A stretch of DNA of 36,766 nt from Rhizobium sp. ASV20. GTDB lineage: Bacteria > Pseudomonadota > Alphaproteobacteria > Rhizobiales > Rhizobiaceae. The position numbers and the translations under genes were made by a program. The notes below the pieces were generated by a model, which searched no databases, was not told the DNA's origin, and worked only from the letters and a program-made list of their open reading frames with translations. The DNA lies in the NCBI RefSeq assembly GCF_016429015.1, contig NZ_JAELTU010000065.1, forward strand, positions 1-36,766, read 5' to 3'. Shown here in pieces: positions 32,581 to 36,766 of this stretch (its first letter is position 1; each line of letters opens with the position of its first letter).

Positions 32581-32786
32581 ACAGCCCTAGCCTATCATAT
32601 TGAAATATAGTGCCGTTTCATTTGCTCTAGTGGGACACATTGGCCCCAGAAATCAGGCATCTTCGCCAGTTTTGCGGTTCTTCTCGACCGCACCAAAAAC
32701 CCGGCCCAGGCCGGGTTTTTTGTTTTCAACGCAATGGCTTACGCGAAGACCTGCCTTGGCATGGAGATCGCGGGAAACAGCCCTAG
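32581..32786. repeat. Short direct repeat beside the integrase (weak att candidate)
   Basis: ACAGCCCTAG occurs at 32581-32590 and again at 32777-32786, each preceded by GGGA-rich sequence. The second copy covers the stop codon of the chromosomal XRE gene. Short repeats next to an integrase can be att cores, but both copies are on the same side of the prophage, so the link is weak. Confidence 0.2.
32695..32722. terminator. Bidirectional intrinsic terminator between integrase and XRE gene
   Basis: AACCCGGCC CA GGCCGGGTT is a long GC-rich stem flanked by AAAA on the left and TTTTTT on the right, so it can act on both strands. It separates the plus-strand integrase from the convergent minus-strand regulator and is the first probably chromosomal element. 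Confidence 0.8.
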
Positions 32787-33205
32787 TGCGCGACATCCTT
32801 GCTGACATTGCGCAGCCGGATCTGGTGATCCAGCCGTTCGATCTGGCGAGTTGTCGCCTCGATCAACTTCCCGATTTCCTGATGGGCCATCTGCAAACGC
32901 GAAAGCTCGTTTCTGACGGCGTCGAGCGCCCGCTCATCGGTGTCATCGGCCGGACCGTCGCCAGCACCCGTCATAAGCCATGCGGGGGATACGCCAAAAA
33001 GCGCCGATAGCGTCACCAGCGCGGAAGCCTGTGGCTCGGCTCGATCGGATTCCCAGGCGAGCATCGTCTCCTCGGTGACACCCAGTTCGATTGCCAGTTG
33101 CTCCAGGCTGATGCCCGCCGCATCTCGAGCCATGGAAAGCCGTCCGCCTAGGGTGTCGCCGCCCTCGTCCGAAAAAACGGTCGTCTCTTGTTCGGGCTTG
33201 AACAT
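32783..33205 (-). CDS. XRE-family transcriptional regulator
   Basis: The 140-residue protein has an XRE-type helix-turn-helix at about residues 20-75 (LSMARDAAGISLEQLAIELG, ETMLAWESDRAEPQASAL, FGVSPAWLMTG) and a C-terminal coiled coil (LSRLQMAHQEIGKLIEATTR) for oligomerisation. The ATG is preceded by AAGGA at 8 bases. It is divergent from the EamA transporter, with 217 bp between them that probably contain both promoters. Its GC-rich codon use matches the chromosomal genes to its right, so I assign it to the host rather than the phage. Target genes are unknown. Confidence 0.8.
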   Translation of the reverse strand: MFKPEQETTVFSDEGGDTLGGRLSMARDAAGISLEQLAIELGVTEETMLAWESDRAEPQASALVTLSALFGVSPAWLMTGAGDGPADDTDERALDAVRNELSRLQMAHQEIGKLIEATTRQIERLDHQIRLRNVSKDVAH

Positions 33206-33422
33206 CGGTGCGATCCTTTTCTTGGCTGCGCCGGCGATCTGTGCGGCGCACTTATGTTTTAGCCTTTTCCGAGAGCACAGATAGGTCTACGGGCGTCATC
33301 CCGCCACCGCGATCTGTCCCAAATGGAAAAGTGCGACATCTTGCGCGCCCGGCCCCATGGTTTCGAAAGCAGTGCCAGATCGCTTCTTGATTGCAGGATG
33401 TTCCTGTGTTTGATGTTCCGCT

Positions 33423-34364
33423 ATGTCCGTCTCCACCACCGTTTCCACACAGCAGAATCCCCTTAGAGGCATGACGATCATGGCCAGCGCCATGATCCTG
33501 CTGCCGACGATGGATGCGATCGCCAAATACATGGCGAGTTTCGAGGGCATGTCGCCGGGCCAGGTGACCTTCTATCGCTTTTTCTTCCAACTCGTCTGTA
33601 TGTTGCCGCTGCTCGTGACTGCGACAGGGCGATCGGCCTTTTCTGCAAAACGCCCGTGGATGAACCTGCTGCGCGGCGCGTTGCACGGAGCCGCCAGCCT
33701 GCTCTTCTTCGCGGCCGTCAAATACATGCCCCTTGCCGATGTCTTCGCGATCTATTTCGTCGAGCCCTTCATGCTGACGGCGCTTTCTGCGCTGTTTCTC
33801 GGCGACAAGGTTGGCTGGAGGCGGTGGCTGGCGATCGTTATCGGCTTCGGTGGCGCAATGATCGTCATCCAGCCGAGTTTCGCAATTTTCGGATTGAAGG
33901 CGTTGCTACCGGTCGCCTGCGCCTTTCTTTACGCACTCTATCTCTTCATGAACCGCGCCGTCGGCGAGGCCGATTCGCCGTTGACGATGCAGATCATGGC
34001 AGGTGCGGGCGGTACACTGTTCATGGCGTTCGCCCTGCTGGTCGGCTCGTCTGTCGGCATTGCAGACTTCGAACCGTCCCTACCCGGCTCCACGCTTGGT
34101 CTCGTGCTGTTGCTGATCCTGGGCTCGATCTCAGGTTACGCACACATGCTCGTCGTCCGAGCCTTTCGGATGGCGCCATTGTCCCTGCTGGCCCCGTTCC
34201 AATATTTCGAGATCATTTCGGCCACGATCCTCGGCTACGCGATCTTCGGCGACTTCCCCAACCTTTCCAAGTGGATCGGCATCGCCATCATCGTCGGCTC
34301 CGGCCTTTTCATCATCTGGCGCGAGCGCGTGCAGTCCAGATCGGCAAATTCCGCGCAAGGGTAG
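33423..34364 (+). CDS. EamA/DMT-family transporter
   Basis: The 313-residue inner-membrane protein has about ten transmembrane helices arranged as two EamA repeats (first around residues 15-145, second around 160-300), with typical motifs YRFFFQLVCMLPLL, YFVEPFMLTALSALFLGD at the end of repeat one and PFQYFEIISATILGYAIFGD at the end of repeat two. DMT proteins usually export amino acids, metabolites or drugs; the substrate cannot be predicted here. The ribosome site is weak. It is 73 bp upstream of pccA on the same strand and could share readthrough. Confidence 0.88.
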   Translation: MSVSTTVSTQQNPLRGMTIMASAMILLPTMDAIAKYMASFEGMSPGQVTFYRFFFQLVCMLPLLVTATGRSAFSAKRPWMNLLRGALHGAASLLFFAAVKYMPLADVFAIYFVEPFMLTALSALFLGDKVGWRRWLAIVIGFGGAMIVIQPSFAIFGLKALLPVACAFLYALYLFMNRAVGEADSPLTMQIMAGAGGTLFMAFALLVGSSVGIADFEPSLPGSTLGLVLLLILGSISGYAHMLVVRAFRMAPLSLLAPFQYFEIISATILGYAIFGDFPNLSKWIGIAIIVGSGLFIIWRERVQSRSANSAQG

Positions 34365-34437
34365 ATCTTGCGCATGGACCGCCGTGGCAATTTGTGACTA
34401 AAACACTGACATAGCGGAAGTATTGGGCGGAGATCGC

Positions 34438-36447
34438 ATGTTCAAGAAAATCCTGATCGCCAATCGCGGCGAGATCGCCTGCCGCGTCATCAAGAGCGCG
34501 CGGCGGATGGGCATTCTCACAGTCGCCGTCTATTCCGATGCGGATCGGGACGCTCTGCATGTCGAGATGGCCGATGAATCAGTCCATATTGGCGCCGCAC
34601 CCGCCGCTGAAAGCTATCTCGTCGCCGACAAGATCATTGCGGCTTGCAAGCAGACCGGCGCAGAGGCGGTTCATCCCGGCTACGGCTTCCTCTCAGAGCG
34701 CGCCTCCTTCTGCGCTGCGCTGGAAAAGGAAGGCATCGTCTTTATCGGCCCGAAGCCGAAGGCGATCGAAGCCATGGGCGACAAGATCGAGTCGAAGAAA
34801 TTCGCCAACGCCGCCAAGGTCTCCACTGTTCCGGGGCATCTGGGCATCATCGATGATGCCGACCATGCGGAAAAGATCGCGGCCGAAATCGGCTATCCCG
34901 TCATGATCAAGGCATCGGCAGGTGGTGGCGGCAAAGGCATGCGCATCGCCTGGAGCAAGGACGAGGTGCGAGATGGTTTCGATCGTGCTCGTTCCGAGGC
35001 GAAAAGCTCGTTCGGCGACGACCGCGTCTTCATTGAGAAATTCGTCGTCGACCCCCGGCACATTGAAATCCAGGTGCTGGCCGATGCCCATGGCAACGTC
35101 GTCTATCTCGGCGAGCGCGAGTGCTCCATCCAGCGCCGTAACCAAAAGGTCGTGGAAGAAGCGCCCTCGCCGTTCCTCGACGAAGCGACGCGCAAGGCCA
35201 TGGGCGAGCAGTCGGTGGCACTGGCCAAGGCTGTCGACTATCAAAGCGCCGGCACGGTCGAATTCATCGTCGATCGTGACCGGAATTTCTATTTCCTAGA
35301 AATGAACACGCGTCTGCAGGTCGAGCATCCGGTGACGGAACTGGTAACCGGCATCGATCTCGTCGAACAGATGATCCGCGTCGCCGCCGGCGAGAAGCTG
35401 CCATGCGCCCAGGAGGACATCAAGCTCAACGGCTGGGCTATTGAAAGCCGCCTCTATGCGGAAGATCCCTATCGCAACTTCCTGCCCTCGATCGGCCGTC
35501 TGACGCGCTATCGTCCGCCGCGCGAAGGCAAGACGGACAAGTCCGTGGTCCGCAACGACACAGGTGTCTTCGAGGGCGCCGAAATCTCGATGTATTACGA
35601 TCCGATGATCGCCAAGCTCTGCACCTGGGCTCCGACGAGACTCCAGGCCATCGAAGCGATGGGTGAAGCCCTTGATGGGTTCGTTGTCGACGGTATCGAG
35701 CACAACATGCCCTTCCTCTCGGCGCTGATGAAGCATCCGCGCTGGCGCGAGGGCCGTCTTTCCACCGGCTTCATTGCCGAGGAATATCCTCATGGTTTCG
35801 CACCCGTGACGCCGGATGAGGATCAGACCGCCCTGCTTACGGCCGTCGCCCTTTCCTGCAGCCTGATAGAGGCCAACCGCCGTGAGCGCTATGGCGACAG
35901 GTTACGGTCCGCAGCCGGGCCATTGCGCGAAAGCTGGGTTGTCAGGCTCGGAGCCGATTACCTCCCCGTGGCGTTGCTCGAAGTCGTCGTCACCATTCCT
36001 TTCGAGATGGACATGCAAATCGGTGGCAAGACCTTGACGGTTTCGACCGACTGGCGCCCCGGCGATGCCGTCTGGGTCGGCCATATCGGTGGCAGCAAGT
36101 TGACGGCCCAGATCCGCTCGGTGCTGAACGGTCTGCGCATCGACTGGCAAGGCCTCTCGGTCAGGGCCAAGGTATTCACACCACGCCAGGCAGAGCTCGA
36201 CAAGCTGATGCCGGTAAAATTGCCGCCTGACACCTCGAAGCTGTTGCTTTGCCCGATGCCAGGTCTGGTCGTCGCAGTTGCCGTAATCGAAGGCCAGGAA
36301 GTCAAAGCGGGCGAGACGCTGGCCATCGTCGAAGCGATGAAGATGGAAAATGTCCTGCGCGCCGAACGCGACCTTGTCGTCGGCAAGATCAATGCCAAGC
36401 CCGGCGAGAGCCTTGCTGTCGACGCCGTGATCATGGAATTTGCCTGA
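34438..36447 (+). CDS. pccA: Propionyl-CoA carboxylase alpha (biotin carboxylase/BCCP) chain
   Basis: The 669-residue protein begins MFKKILIANRGEIACRVIKS, a near-invariant biotin carboxylase start. It contains the ATP-grasp glycine loop (KASAGGGGKGMR), the active-site region FLEMNTRLQVEHPVTE, the PCC-type BT domain before the C-terminus and a biotinyl domain with EAMKMENVL, whose Lys carries biotin. With the beta chain it converts propionyl-CoA to methylmalonyl-CoA, feeding propionate and odd-chain carbon into the TCA cycle. Length and C-terminal fusion favour PccA over AccC; a 3-methylcrotonyl-CoA carboxylase subunit is a less likely alternative. The ATG at 34438 follows GGCGGAG. The pccB gene is not in the window. 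Confidence 0.9.
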   Translation: MFKKILIANRGEIACRVIKSARRMGILTVAVYSDADRDALHVEMADESVHIGAAPAAESYLVADKIIAACKQTGAEAVHPGYGFLSERASFCAALEKEGIVFIGPKPKAIEAMGDKIESKKFANAAKVSTVPGHLGIIDDADHAEKIAAEIGYPVMIKASAGGGGKGMRIAWSKDEVRDGFDRARSEAKSSFGDDRVFIEKFVVDPRHIEIQVLADAHGNVVYLGERECSIQRRNQKVVEEAPSPFLDEATRKAMGEQSVALAKAVDYQSAGTVEFIVDRDRNFYFLEMNTRLQVEHPVTELVTGIDLVEQMIRVAAGEKLPCAQEDIKLNGWAIESRLYAEDPYRNFLPSIGRLTRYRPPREGKTDKSVVRNDTGVFEGAEISMYYDPMIAKLCTWAPTRLQAIEAMGEALDGFVVDGIEHNMPFLSALMKHPRWREGRLSTGFIAEEYPHGFAPVTPDEDQTALLTAVALSCSLIEANRRERYGDRLRSAAGPLRESWVVRLGADYLPVALLEVVVTIPFEMDMQIGGKTLTVSTDWRPGDAVWVGHIGGSKLTAQIRSVLNGLRIDWQGLSVRAKVFTPRQAELDKLMPVKLPPDTSKLLLCPMPGLVVAVAVIEGQEVKAGETLAIVEAMKMENVLRAERDLVVGKINAKPGESLAVDAVIMEFA

Positions 36448-36606
36448 TCAAATCGGGATATCAGAGCAAATTCCGGAAAAGTGTCCGTCGGTTGTTCGGC
36501 TAAAACTTCACAATTGCGACGCTAAGTGTCTGATTTTGGCTTGAGTCGCCCTGTGCGGCCATGGCAATGTCGCGCGAAGCAAATCATAGCAGGAAGGGAT
36601 GAAACC

Positions 36607-36766
36607 ATGGACGTAAGAGCAGCAGTCGCGGTTCAGGCAGGCAAGCCGCTTGAGGTGATGACGGTTCAGCTTGAGGGACCGCGCGCCGGCGAAGTGCTGA
36701 TCGAGGTCAAGGCAACCGGTATCTGCCACACCGACGATTTCACCCTCTCGGGTGCCGATCCGGAGG
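36607..36766 (+). CDS. S-(hydroxymethyl)glutathione dehydrogenase / class III alcohol dehydrogenase (5' part)
   Basis: The first 53 codons are present before the window ends. MDVRAAVAVQAGKPLEV, then GPRAGEVLIEVKATGICHTD and the TLSGADPEG start, match the class III zinc alcohol dehydrogenase family (AdhC/FrmA). The family oxidises the glutathione adduct of formaldehyde with NAD. The ICHTD segment contains the first catalytic zinc-ligand Cys. AGGAAGGGATG-like sequence precedes the ATG. It is 159 bp after pccA on the same strand and probably has its own promoter. Confidence 0.9.
   Translation, partial: MDVRAAVAVQAGKPLEVMTVQLEGPRAGEVLIEVKATGICHTDDFTLSGADPE

Larger units (their letters stand above)
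15835..32590. mobile_element. Defective lambda-like prophage
   Basis: The segment contains tail, spike, lysis and early genes plus a tyrosine integrase at its right end. It lacks terminase, portal, protease, capsid, head-tail joining and tail-tube genes. The tape measure gene is cut at its N-terminus, which places the deletion junction at about 26.92-26.94 kb. The right limit is between the integrase stop (32571) and the chromosomal XRE gene (32783). The left limit is unknown: the paralogues at 1037 and 3218 hint that phage DNA once extended further left. No convincing attL/attR pair is visible. Confidence 0.75.

Noticed and set aside
34693..35244. Minus-strand frames opposite pccA
   Set aside because: They are typical antisense shadows of a high-GC gene with strongly conserved plus-strand protein.
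1..36766. CRISPR array or restriction/toxin-antitoxin defence island
   Set aside because: No regularly spaced repeats, cas-like genes, restriction enzymes or recognisable toxin-antitoxin pairs were found; the two methyltransferases look like small-molecule/glycan enzymes, not DNA methylases.

Overview
The window looks like a chromosomal segment of a Rhizobiaceae bacterium (Rhizobium/Agrobacterium type). The right edge (about 32.7-36.8 kb) carries ordinary alphaproteobacterial housekeeping genes: an XRE-type regulator, an EamA/DMT transporter, a biotin-dependent acyl-CoA carboxylase alpha chain best read as propionyl-CoA carboxylase (pccA), and the start of a class III alcohol dehydrogenase / S-(hydroxymethyl)glutathione dehydrogenase. 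Everything to the left is accessory DNA.

Region 1 (1-6.2 kb) is a scrapyard of mobile and decayed genes. It holds the 3' part of a frameshifted IS3-family element, three stacked intrinsic terminators, a phage-type coiled-coil gene abutting the tail of an SRAP (SOS-response-associated peptidase) gene, two small genes, a frameshifted Cys/His protein, an orphan ABC-2 polysaccharide-export permease, a second decayed copy of the phage coiled-coil gene, and an IS66-family element whose tnpC is frameshifted.

Region 2 (6.7-15.4 kb) is a surface-polysaccharide cassette: an alpha/beta hydrolase, a polysaccharide pyruvyl transferase-like protein, a capsule-type glycosyltransferase-like protein, two SAM-dependent methyltransferases and a 1244-residue protein with three glycosyltransferase domains (GT4-GT2-GT4). 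A 47-bp inverted copy of the IS3 element end lies at 10.04 kb inside it.

Region 3 (15.8-32.6 kb) is a defective lambda-like prophage. On the minus strand, in transcription order, are a truncated tape measure gene with a tail-lysozyme domain, tail-tip assembly genes, an NlpC/P60-like protein, a J-like tip protein, a parallel beta-helix tail spike, and a compact lysis cassette of holin, signal-anchor endolysin, i-spanin and an embedded o-spanin. The right arm holds a frameshifted phage metallopeptidase, an H-NS-like protein, adjacent tRNA-Pro(UGG) and tRNA-Gln(UUG) genes, a DUF6456-like gene, a run of small early genes overlapping by 4 nt, and a tyrosine integrase at the chromosomal boundary. 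No terminase, portal, capsid or tail-tube gene is present: a deletion joins the metallopeptidase side to the middle of the tape measure gene.

The most interesting aspect is the layout. Three related copies of the gene that ends the lysis module (1037-1417, 3218-3345, 15835-16266) lie beside polysaccharide or other cargo genes. This suggests, as inference, that surface-glycan genes were acquired and shuffled at the moron position of prophages, next to a beta-helix spike that probably recognises surface glycans.
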